A DNA stretch of 64,000 nucleotides, taken from Atherinomorus stipes (Eukaryota > Chordata > Actinopteri > Atheriniformes > Atherinidae). The stretch spans positions 372,001-436,000 of the forward strand of contig JALJCO010007127.1 in NCBI GenBank assembly GCA_023101725.1. Reading direction: 5' to 3'. Position numbers and translations under genes: made by a program. This document shows, one piece after another, positions 12,781 through 22,529 of the stretch. The notes beneath the pieces are model-generated. The model was not told the DNA's origin and made no database searches. It saw only the letters and a program-made list of their open reading frames with translations. Each line of letters opens with the position of its first letter. The first letter of the stretch is position 1.

Positions 12781-13112
12781 CTGCTCAAATGTGACTAAAA
12801 TCTTATCATAATTTTGGGTCCCTTATCAGGTCAAGACCAAATTCCCAGTACTATTTACCTCGCATGAAGATTGCTGCCACAGCCGTGGTTGTGATTAGTC
12901 TTTAAGAGATCCGGTTACTATTTTAAAACTCTCGATATTAAGTTATGTTGACATGTCCAAATTTACATTTTATTGAACTGGCTTACAAACTTGAGTTGGA
13001 ATGTCAGTAACTCATGGATTTAAGTTTAAATTTAATAACTCAAAATGTTAAGTGCAAGTAAGTTATAGAAATACGTCATGATGACTAATTGAAGGTATGG
13101 CTTTTTACAGTG

Positions 13113-13287
13113 TGGGCTTTCTCTGCAACTTTAAAATCCACATTTCTTATTTGATTTCAATTTGATGATCCACATTCATTTTATGCAATCTTGAAAGCAT
13201 CTTTGTCTCAACTTCTGCTTTTATTTACTTATAAAAATGAAAAAACGTCTTCACAAAGCAAGACGTTTACACTGGATCTAGCTACTA
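13113..13287. other. 175-bp host spacer between the two CACTA elements
   Basis: This is a short stretch outside both elements' termini: it begins with the TG duplication of copy 1 and ends with the TA duplication of copy 2. The different duplications show two separate insertions rather than one compound element. Confidence 0.7.
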
Positions 13288-13305
13288 CACTGTAAGAAAA
13301 GAAAA

Positions 13306-13715
13306 GTTGACTGAACTTAAAAAAGTAAGGCAACCAGCTGCACAGCTTTTTTGAGTTTACTCAACTAAAGGACTTATGTGTTGAATGAACTTAAATTAAA
13401 TGGGTAAATCAAAGAAGAATCTTTAGTTCAATAAACTTAGAATGGTTAGTCAGGTCTACTCTCATCTTTAAGTTGAGAAAACTCATGTTGTTAAGTTCAA
13501 AATATATATATGTAATAGTTGAGCCAACGTAGGAACACAAGTTGGCTCAACTTAACTGTGTGAGTAAGGCAAACTTAAAACTACTGTTCAGATTAACTTA
13601 ATATTTCATCTTGATTTACCCTGTTGAAGTAGGTTCACTCAACACAAGCCTGTTAGTCACGTTTACTTAAAAAGGCTGTGCAGCTGGTTGCCTTACTTTT
13701 TTAAGTTCGCTCAAC
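13306..13715. repeat. Subterminal foldback of CACTA copy 2
   Basis: The arm at 13306-13351 (core GGCAACCAGCTGCACAGC) returns inverted at 13669-13715 with only a few mismatches. The internal ~320 bp is again made of TTAAGTT/AACTTA words. Its position and size match the foldback of copy 1, although the arms differ in sequence. Confidence 0.85.
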
Positions 13716-14513
13716 AACTCATTCTTCAGTTAGGAAATCTGTAATGAAATCAAACACACATTTAACATCACGTAATTTATTTAAAGAGAGTGAATGAACA
13801 TTATAAAAAAATATATATATTTCATGTTTCAGCTGCTTTTTCCACTTACAGTGGTAACATGAACTCATCAAAAGGCCATGGTATATTTTTCAATTTTTAT
13901 CAAAACAAACAAACAAAGATAGTAAAGATGCTTAATTATTGTCCTTACACAGATCAGATCAAATATAGAAAACAGCAAATTAAGTTTTCTAAATCTAAAT
14001 AAAAATATTAGAAAACCTCTGTCTGGACAGAAATAAACAAATGTTTGTGCATAACGAGCATGTCATGAGATAATATATATCCCATGAAACAAATATATGT
14101 ATGTATTTATAAAAGAAAAAAGAAAAAAAAAAAAAAAAGAAGAAAAAAAAAACCTTATGATGCCATTAATATATCCGAGTAACATTCATAATAACAGCTG
14201 CCATTTGTCACCTGAAATAATAATTAAAAAAAAAAAAAAAAAAATTCTAAATGTAGCAGAGGTGGGAATTGTACAGTCAAATAGTAATCCTCATTTCATT
14301 TATTTCTTTTGCCTAGCCCTACAGGTGGATCCAATCAGCACAGTGAATCTGTGAATCAGTTGGTTCAGTGGCTGTGCAGAATAAATAGATGGCATGAAGA
14401 CAACTTGTTGAATAATGCCCATCTCTGCATTGAACAGATATTTTGAATATTGTTTTTTGAACAAAAGAAAATAAGCACACCACAATTATTCCATATTCAA
14501 TGAAGTTCTGACA

Positions 14514-17116
14514 CTAAGCTGGTGTGACCACTCTGGTCACTGAGTACTCACCAATGCAGGGAATCATATCATCACAGGCCATTTCATCAAACTGTTTCAC
14601 AAGGGCCTGGACCCTGGCTGAGCAGTGGGTACTGAGGTTCATGAACACTTTCTGAACAGTCTCAAAAGTGCATCTCAGCTCCTTAGGATAGTCCAAGTTC
14701 ACAGCACATGTTAGGCCATGATAAGTCACTGATGTCATCCAGAAGAATCTGCTCCTCAATAACCAGGGCAATGCTTCTTGTATTTCCAAGTTCCAAGCCT
14801 CCGAGCCAGTATCCTGTGAAAAAAAAAAAACAAGGCTGTCAAAATGTGCAAAATTCAATACATTAAAAATAGTACAGCCTCAAAGATGTTAAATAATAAA
14901 ACCATAGGGACATATTAAACATTTGTGTCTAATCAGATATCTTCAGTTTCCCTTCTTAAAAAGAGAAAATCTGTCAACATGTACCACACTGAACATGGAT
15001 CAAAGAAAAGAAAAAGCTATCTCAAGTCAAAAAAAAGATGGACAAGCATGTATGAACAACTTTAACGTCATCTTCGAGCAGCTTGATGCTCATGTGACTA
15101 TAATTCATATCCATAAGTGTAAGGGCTGAAATGTAGCCAATCTCCCTACATGTGGCAGCATCTTGATGATAAACTAAAGATACAGATGATATGAATGGTG
15201 GCCAAATGACTCAGAATGAGTTCCAAAATGATCAAAGGTGAACTTCAAGACCAACAAAAATCTCAGTTTGAACCCAATCACCCTATCAGGGCATTCTGGA
15301 GTAAAAAGATGATGTCTGGTCTCAAAAAAACATCTCAGAAGCAGGTCACAGATTCTCCAGCACAATAATAAGCCAAAGCATACAGTCGAAAAATCTAAAT
15401 AAGATTAAATGGCTTTCACAGAATCTTGGCTTAAAAATAACAGGCGAAACATCCGACAGAAAATGTTTCAAGCAGTTTGTAAGGAAGAGAAAGCGCCTTC
15501 AAACCTGGGACAGTCAGAACAGTTTGAAAATTAATTTCCTTAATTTTGGGGGATTGGCGATCGGCCTCTAAGACATGCAGAGCAGTTGGTCCTGAAGACC
15601 AGAGTTGAGAAACACTGATCTAGACTGTCATAGATATATAATAAAGGCCTGTAAGTTATTTTATCAACCAATTCAAACCTTGTGGCATTGTGATAGCAAA
15701 ATATCGCTGTGGACTTTACATGAAAGTCCACCTGGTTTGGCTCAAAACAGGTCTGAAATGTAAGCTGCTGAGCAAGTTTCATTTCTGTGTGAAAATGAGA
15801 GACTAAAGGAACTGATCATTTTGTAGTTTGGACAGTGATGCTGGAAACCTCTCATTTATACTGCAGCTGAGAACAAGACCTTATGTACAGTTAAAACTAG
15901 TTTTCACCAGTATTTAAATTTTTCTATCAAACTAAATTGGAATATTGCAGCTGTCAGTTATTAAAAAATAAAAAAAAATTGGCATTGGCAGGTGATCGGC
16001 CAGAAAACTGGAATCAGTGCACCCCTGGAGACATTCCCTCAGAAAGTTTATAATGTAAATATCTAACTCTGTATTCCTTTGACAGTACTAAAAAACAAAC
16101 ATGATCAGGCTCTGAAAATATCAGGACACTTTTCTGAAACTGCAGTCAGTTAGGTGGCGCAAGCAATCTTACCAAACGTCTTCAGAAATCCATCAGGCCA
16201 CTTCTTCAGAAACAAAAGGCAGGCCGTGAAGAGATGCAGACCCTCTGTAGGCAAGCACATGTGACATAAAATAAAAATCCTGTTTTATCAGACATTCATT
16301 TATTCAATGTTGCCTTTATCAAAACCTGGAATGCTATTTGACTTTTTTCCCCCAAAATACACAGTTTTACCTATTCCACACACTACATTGTGAAATACAC
16401 ACAAATAAAATCATTGCATTTCATGCATGCTTTTGACAATTTGTCAGTGTTACACTTAATTTGGTAGGGTTGGGGTGCTGATTTGATGCTTGACTATATT
16501 TTAAAAGTCTGAATTCAGTAAGTCTAAATTACTGGTGTTGGTGTCCCCCATCGTCCATTTAGTGACAGATCAGTCCTAAATAAAATTAAACTGAGGATTC
16601 AAAATATGGTACAAAATATTTACTGTATTACCTGCTGATCCAAGCGGTTTAGAAGAGTCCTTAGGTCCTTCTCTAGTCTTCCCCAGTGTGACGTGTACAT
16701 TTCAATGAGTTGTGTAGAGTGTAGATCCAACAATGATAGGAAGGTCTTCATTAAGTCCACTCGTCTAATTCTGAAGAACAGTGCACACATCTTAAAAGAT
16801 AATAGTGTACATAACATGCCATCATGAGTGTCAGGGAGAAAAAAAAAAACATGTACAATTAACTTACTGTCAGCGGTTGCAGTCTGCAAAAGTCTACAGT
16901 GGGAAAATTTCAATGTGTAAAACACATAACAGTAGGAAAACCAAGAACTAACCTTTTCTTGGACAAACAACGTAGGCCATCTTTTCATGACATCAGCAGC
17001 AAGGGGTTCTTCATCCTCTCGTTTCCTTCTCTGTGATAACAAATGTCACTTCCATTCTGGAATCGATCAAGGTCTTGTTGGGAACCATTTTCATTGTTTC
17101 ACCTTCCAATGCCTGC
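14514..17116 (-). pseudogene. Decayed SAMD3-like gene of CACTA copy 2
   Basis: Splice-delimited pieces line up with the second gene of copy 1. 17116-16953 reads ALEGETMKMVPNKTLIDSRM, then QRRKREDEEPLAADVMKRWP. 16770-16632 reads MKTFLSLLDLHSTQLIEMYT. 16244-16173 reads GLHLFTACLLFLKKWPDGFL. 14813-14514 holds IALVIEEQILLDDISDLSW and, in another frame, LTCAVNLDYPKELRCTFETV. One-base breaks lie near 17040 and within 14703-14725. The N-terminal PB1-like segment is not found, so the copy is 5'-truncated or uses an unseen exon. Its C-terminus is longer than in copy 1. Confidence 0.7.
15980..16027. repeat. hAT-type terminus remnant inside copy 2
   Basis: Read on the minus strand, the segment starts CAGGGGTGCACTGATTCC and continues with a GGCCGATCACC-type block. 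This is a common fish hAT/MITE end. A related GGCGATCGGCC word is at 15555-15565, so up to 500 bp may belong to one degraded insertion. The other end was not identified. Confidence 0.4.
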
Positions 17117-17639
17117 ATGTCAACAAAAACAAAATTAAGTTAAACGCAGTTAAATGTTTCCTGTTAAAAGAAAAAAAAAATTAGCTATGCACAGGTGTTG
17201 AACACAATTCAATTCAAGGCAAAATCCAAATCCAGGCAGCCACGTTCCTGCAGTTTACATTTATAAATGTCAGTTTTGCCATGTTTTTGCTTTTAAATAT
17301 TTTTAACAGAGTAACATTATTAAAGTTTTCAGTTGTATGAACAGCCATAATAACTTATCAAAACAGGTCTCTCTTGTAAATGAGATCTTATATCGTACAA
17401 CAATAATAATTGCATAAACTGTCAACAGTATATTTAATTGTTTTATGAACAAATAAGTTAAAACTGTTTCAACTCTTCACCAACAGAGTTCATCTTATGT
17501 AGGTGTGACGACACAATCATCTTCACAGGGGCTATGTACATGTATTAGCTAATACAAACAGACATTTAATAAGAACATTTTTGACATCTGGAAGACATTT
17601 GTTTGTTAAATCCTCATATAACCACTGAACTATTAAAAG

Positions 17640-18150
17640 GAGCTACAGGTTTACGCGGGAGAGGGGGGAGGCGGGCGGGGGACGGGACGGGACTTCAAAG
17701 ACTTTTAAACACCCCGACTTAGTTTTAAGTATAGTTAGACTTACCTAAGGTTTCCCAATTTTAATTCTAATATTTGACTGGACACGTAAAAGTTGTGAAC
17801 TAGGACCAACATTTACATTAATTCAAACTTAGCTGCTAGCTTGGTGAACTCCTGCAGTTCAAATAAAGCGAACGTTTAAACCTGGTGTTCGAGCAAAACA
17901 AATTATTAACATTTGCTACGGAGTTTAACAGACAACTGTTACAGAAAACATATTTTTTGGACAAACAGGCTTACCTGCTCACTGCTGTAGAGGCACGGAG
18001 TGAAGAATATCCGCTGTTTAACACAGCACACAGTTGCGTTGCGGTTGTTGTAGATAAGGCGAGACTTGCGCATGTGCGACCTGTAGTATTGGCAAAGAAC
18101 TGCGCATGCGCGACATGTGGGGGCGCATGACGTCACCCTTTAGTTGAACA
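17640..18150 (-). promoter_or_regulatory. NRF1/CRE-type promoter of the copy 2 SAMD3-like gene
   Basis: Two NRF1-type sites, TGCGCATGTGCG (18067-18078) and TGCGCATGCGCG (18101-18112), and a perfect CRE, TGACGTCA (18128-18135), lie within 70 bp. Downstream on the minus strand is a donor, GAGCAG|GTAAGC (exon end 17975), and another, CCTTAG|GTAAGT near 17745. A G/C-rich tract is at 17660-17692. Such a promoter would favour broad, including germline, transcription; that is inference from known NRF1/CREB targets. Confidence 0.55.
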
Positions 18151-18559
18151 GTTGGATGCATAACTCATGATCTTAAGTTTTCTCAACTTAAAAAATTCCT
18201 TTTCATTGCACAACTAATTAGTAAACTTCGAATTCTGAGTTAGCTCAGCTCTTTTTTAAATTATTAGTTAATCTAACTCATAAAATAGTGTTGAGGTAAC
18301 AAATTAGTAGTTGGCATTTTAACAGTGTAATCTTGTCATCAAATTGCATTTTATTTCAGTTTTATAATCTTGATTCTCGTAAGAACACCAAAAACAATTA
18401 AGTGCACACAAAAGTTTTGCGTTTCTTGTAAGAAAAGACCATTATCAAAAAAAGTTGTTTTACAGAAGGATGCATTGGATGAATAGGTTGTTCTAAAAAT
18501 ATACAAAACAGAGATAGCCGCCCAGATATTAAAAGGAGGGGGAAAAGATACTTAGTGGC

Positions 18560-18860
18560 CATCAAATGGCTACTTTCCTTTTATTCGGAAAGCATCCGAG
18601 AGTTTGCTGATGGGAACTCAGCTGCATTCAATTAGTCTTCATCTAATTTAGCTGAGGCCTTAATTGCGCTCAGGGTGGTGCAGTTGTTTGTGCTAAAACT
18701 CTGCTTGAAACTTCTTTGGAGAAAAACGAGGTGCTCCTTTTGAACAATCCAAATTCAAATGAGACTTATCTACGCCACACCGATCAGACGGATTAAGAGT
18801 TATTAAAACCTATAAAGAGCTGAAACCAGAAGCCCCAACGTCCGCTGCTGACGACTCAAG
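18560..18860. promoter_or_regulatory. Candidate en2 upstream regulatory block
   Basis: This stretch of low simple-repeat content is dense in homeodomain-type cores (AATTAGTCTTCAT, CTAATTTAG, CTTAATTG) and contains an ACAATCC SOX-like site. It lies 5.5 kb upstream of the en2 start, just outside the transposon block. No conservation could be measured here. Confidence 0.25.
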
Positions 18861-19784
18861 AGGATTTCTCTGTAAAAAGAGGCAAACTACAGGTTAAAAA
18901 AGAAAAACGGTATATAGGCTTATACATATCATGATCTACCTGCCTGCAGTGGGATATTAGACGAATAAACAGTGGAGAGAAATTAGAGCAAGCAGTATTT
19001 TTTTTTTACAATGGAAACATGAAACAGTATCATCTGCTCAATGCAAAACCAAAGTTTTGAATCGTTTTAAGCCTTTGAATGACCACATGTTCTAGCAGCA
19101 ATTGGCCAGTCAATGACAACCAAAAAAACGTGGCACCGAAATAACAAAAAATAAAATAAAATAAAATCATGTTTTAAAAAAAATAAAATGGAAATTGTTC
19201 TCAATGATGTTTGCTAAAACTTAAAGTGTATTTTTCCTAAGATCTTTCCCGATCTGCTACTGTGCATCAGACGCACCGGCAGAATGCTTTGTTATAGCAA
19301 AACACTTGGGGAAACAATGGCGCACAGGGGTAGCCCAAATCTCCCCTAATTTTATAGAAATATTTTAGCCTAACTGCATCTCCCAACTGACTTTTTGCAT
19401 TGTCCACTACATGCAATTACGTCCGCTTCTAATCTTTTCTAATTCGGCTGCCATGCTCTTGGCTGACCCGGGATAAAAACAGGGAGCAGCCGGCTTCCAG
19501 ACCCACAAAAGCGCAACAAAAAAATCATACAGGATCATCAAATAGGAGAGACGTGCTTTCAGGTTTTGAAAGGCACAGGAAGCTGGAGGATTTGGTTCGA
19601 CCCCTGCAACGGTGACAGAGCTGATATCTTAGAGACCCCATTCATCTGGAGGCAGAGATGGTGACCGGTAGAGGGAGGGGTTGCTAGGCCTGGGGGGTGC
19701 ATCTGCAGCGGTCCCAGCGCCCTCTGATCTGAGAGCTGGCACACATCACGGCGTCCATTCACAAATCCTCCTTCTGCGCGTCAC

Positions 19785-19833
19785 CTTTTGTAGTACTCCA
19801 TAGTACTGAGCGCTGGTGACGTATAAGACAATC
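19785..19833 (-). other. Splice-flanked 49-bp minus-strand exon candidate
   Basis: The acceptor is TATTTTTCTTGGTAG at 19834-19835 and the donor AAAAG|GTGACG at 19785/19784. Between them one frame is open: IVLYVTSAQYYGVLQK. If the donor is not used, the frame runs on to a stop at about 19757. The family is not recognised. Together with 22409-22529 it may belong to a transcript divergent from en2. Confidence 0.2.
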
Positions 19834-20415
19834 CTACCAAGAAAAATACAGAAGGGGGAAAAAAAATAGGTTATAGGAACTCAAGGACAGAGCACATGCG
19901 CACAATACATGCCATCGATTTATAGTAGGAGGGGTGTGTATGGATGTGTGTGCGCGTGCGTGCGTGTGTAAGCAAAGGGAGGGGGTGCAGAGCTATAAGT
20001 GAATATAAAACAGACCCAGTGGCTTTTTATATAGGTACAGAAATCAGACGTCAAAATGAGCATAATCCAGGGATTTTTAACCCTCTATTGCAAATCATGG
20101 AAGCTCAAGTGCTTTTAAACAGGAACACAAGAAAAGTGGGGACTGAAAGAAAAAAAAACCTTATTTAGTAGAACTTGAAAGAGATCGGATGGACAGTAAT
20201 CAATGTTGCATGTTTCCATTAACAAGAAACAGTATAATCAGACGTATTAACGTTTTTATCCAACCGTAATTCCAGTAATTACAATGTTCACTACAAAAAA
20301 GGCAAAACAATGAGCTATATCAATAATTTGAAGATCAAAAATCGGAAAAAGAAGTGATAATATTAACAAGAATCTACACAAACGTCACAGCTTTCATTTG
20401 TGCTTTAGCGTGGGT

Positions 20416-20446
<31 letters not shown>

Positions 20447-21262
20447 TATACTATAAATAACAGCGGTAAACGCCTGGATATGATGACTGCATTTGTGTTC
20501 AACATGTGAAATGACAACAGACGAGGCCTTGTTTCAAAAACTTGCACCAGCAGCTGCTGCATGACTGAATTTTGGACCACGTTTTGTTAAAACGAGAAGA
20601 ATCCGCACATTCAAACTCTCAAATGTCATCTTAACATAAAAACTGGGTCTCAGTTGGTTTCCACTATTACCCGTTTAGCTACAATATCAGATGGCATAAG
20701 CTCATTTTAAAGGGTATCTGTATCACTGATCATTCATTTGCCAAATTCACTTGTCTAAAGTTACAAGTTACACACAAGCTTCCATTTAAAATTACATTGT
20801 TTCCTGCAAATCACCACCAAAGAATAGCTACCACCAAATCATCGCCAACCAGCAACCAAATAGACGATAAAACGAGTTATAGGCTACTGGTGTGAAGCTA
20901 AACAGCCAAATAACAATGAGACAACGGTGACAATGTTCTGAGTTTTACATAATGCTTTATTATTGAAGAAAAAAAATAGCAATTTTGTCATTTGCCAGTC
21001 AAATGAATAATCTTTTGACAGCACGATTTAACCCTTAATCAGCCAAAATGTTTTTAAAAAGAAATGAAAATAAAAAGCCTCAACATGAAAAGTATCCGTA
21101 AATAGGTTATGTCAAACCACAGATGATTCCCACAAACAGAGGTAATAATATTAATAATGATGACGATTATGATAATGACGGAGATAGAGTTTTTAACTAC
21201 GTTATTTATTTCTCTGTGTAAAACAAAACAAACTGAGCAGACAATGCTGCTTTGGGTTTGTA
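19834..21262. other. Noncoding DNA, no gene recognised; 29-bp poly-G tract
   Basis: AT-rich sequence with a homopolymer of 29 G at 20418-20446 and a short GT-rich stretch near 19933-19970. No open frame has recognisable motifs. Confidence 0.5.
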
Positions 21263-21370
21263 CACTGCAAGAAAAAAGCTTGTTCTTGTCTAAAAGCTCT
21301 TTCAGAGTGAGATCTCTACTATTTCACTTGTTTGCAAAAATTGTTTCTAAAAATGGCATGATTTAAGCCT
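21263..21370. repeat. Possible MITE remnant (CACTGCA-ended family)
   Basis: CACTGCAAGAAAAAAGC at 21263, followed by CTTGTTCTTGTCTAAA and TTGTTTCTAAAAATGGCATG, resembles one end of a very common fish MITE family. The opposite end was not located. Confidence 0.3.
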
Positions 21371-21387
21371 GGCTGTCAAGGTTTAAA

Positions 21388-21421
21388 CCAACTAATTTCG
21401 CCATATGGCGAAATTAGTTGG
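21388..21421. repeat. Perfect 34-bp palindrome
   Basis: The sequence reads identically on both strands around CCATATGG, with half-site CCAACTAATTTCGCCAT. Each arm has a TAATT homeodomain-type core. There is no spacer, so as DNA it can form a cruciform and as protein target it offers two symmetric sites. Confidence 0.95.
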
Positions 21422-21559
21422 AAAGCTTTCTTAGAAATAAAATGATTAAGTGAATCATTAAGTAAGATTTAAGGGTTTGATTGTAGACTGGTTGGCGTGT
21501 TGAAATGTGTGGATCTGTGGTGCACAAAGGCTCTTATTATAATTCAGAGTCTGAAATGG

Positions 21560-21830
21560 TGTCATTTCCTCCAGACATCCCTGTTTTTGCTAGGAGGTTA
21601 GAGGCCAAGCCCAGGCGGTAGCGGCCTGTCTGTGAATCCATTGTCTGCTGCTTATTTAGCGCTCAACATTAATCTGCGCTTCCCCTCACAAGTGAGAAAC
21701 AATCGCAGCATGAGAGTGGCCTGTCTAATTACATCTTTCACTCTAACTTTCACTGATTGGATTGGGCCCTTTGTGATGGGCACATGTGCGACAGGAGCAG
21801 TGGTGATATTTCCAGGTAGGCTCTAAAATT
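21560..21830. promoter_or_regulatory. Candidate en2 enhancer about 2.4 kb upstream
   Basis: This complex-sequence block has closely spaced motif cores: ATTGT/ACAAT SOX-like pairs (CCATTGTC, AAACAATCG), CTAATTACA homeodomain type, TTAGCGC and CATTAATC. It differs from the AT-rich flanks in having balanced composition. Midbrain-hindbrain enhancers of En2 are known upstream of the gene in mouse, but assignment here is positional inference. Confidence 0.3.
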
Positions 21831-22408
21831 GTTAGGACAAACAACAACAAAAAATAAATTAATTAATTAAAAAGCTGCATTAGGCTGCTGTTTCTAAAAA
21901 TAAGTGATCTGAGACATTCAAAGTCAGCAAAATTACATGATGTTGCACTGTTGAGAGGTATTGAAAATAAAACCAGATTAACTTACAAAAAAATTGTAGG
22001 CTGTAAAATTGAACTATAATTGTTTTACTTTTAGCAGAGATTGTACCCCCCTCCCCTTTTTTATGAAAGAAAAACTCAGGAATTTGGTGCAAATGGCTGG
22101 TCAAAAGAGCTTGAATCACTGGGTTTGAGTGTCAAATAAATAAATAAATAAATAAATATGCGTTGGGAATTGCTAATGAGATCATTTCATGTTTCCAATA
22201 GGCAAGCTTCCAAACAAAACTAATGTTGATATCAGAACGGCTGATCGGCCTCTAGTACCAAAATTACTACAACATACAAGAAAATAGGTTATGCGCATAA
22301 GCTAATTTTAGAAATGTGAATGTTGCACTCCCAGAAAACTTAAGGAAAAGACAGTGAAGAAAATAAAAAGAAGCAGTTTATGCTCTAACTAAACCGTTCA
22401 AAGGCTTC

Positions 22409-22529
22409 TCACTCAGTCTCTGTCTTGCTGCTCTTCTGGTCCTCCACGGATCCCCCCTTTATTTCCTCGCAGCCCGGCTCAAACGCAAGCAGACAGTCGG
22501 CTGAGCCCTTGTCGCTGGTCGGTGGCGCC
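22409..22529 (-). other. Splice-flanked minus-strand terminal exon candidate
   Basis: On the minus strand the acceptor GCATTTCTCCTCCCAG (ending 22530) is followed by 39 open codons and a TGA at 22409-22411. The reading begins APPTSDKGSADCLLAFEP and ends DQKSSKTETE. It is hydrophilic, CpG-rich and codon-like. I do not recognise the protein. It points away from en2, so it could be the 3' end of a transcript that starts near the en2 promoter. Chance is possible. Confidence 0.3.

Larger units (their letters stand above)
4571..13112 (-). mobile_element. CACTA/CMC-superfamily DNA transposon, two genes (copy 1)
   Basis: The element begins CACTGTAA at 4571 and ends TTACAGTG at 13112, giving inverted CACTGTAA termini, and is flanked by TG on both sides (4569-4570, 13113-13114), a 2-bp target duplication as expected for the CMC (CACTA/Mirage/Chapaev) superfamily. 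Both internal genes are on the minus strand: a zinc-finger Tnp2-like transposase (8869-11538) and, downstream of it, a SAMD3-like gene (5996-7883). A GC-rich promoter lies at the right end. TTAAGTT/AACTTAA words cluster within 500 bp of both ends and are likely subterminal transposase-binding repeats (inference). Three single-base frame breaks make this copy probably non-autonomous, unless they are assembly indels. Confidence 0.85.
13288..18327 (-). mobile_element. CACTA/CMC-superfamily transposon, shorter relative (copy 2)
   Basis: Termini are CACTGTAAG at 13288 and AACAGTG ending at 18327, flanked by TA on both sides (13286-13287, 18328-18329). It is 5.0 kb long and has no transposase gene. 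It carries a decayed copy of the SAMD3-like gene on the minus strand, a left subterminal foldback and a GC-rich right-end promoter. Its sequence is clearly diverged from copy 1, so it is a different family, not a simple deletion of copy 1. It would depend on a transposase supplied in trans. Confidence 0.8.
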
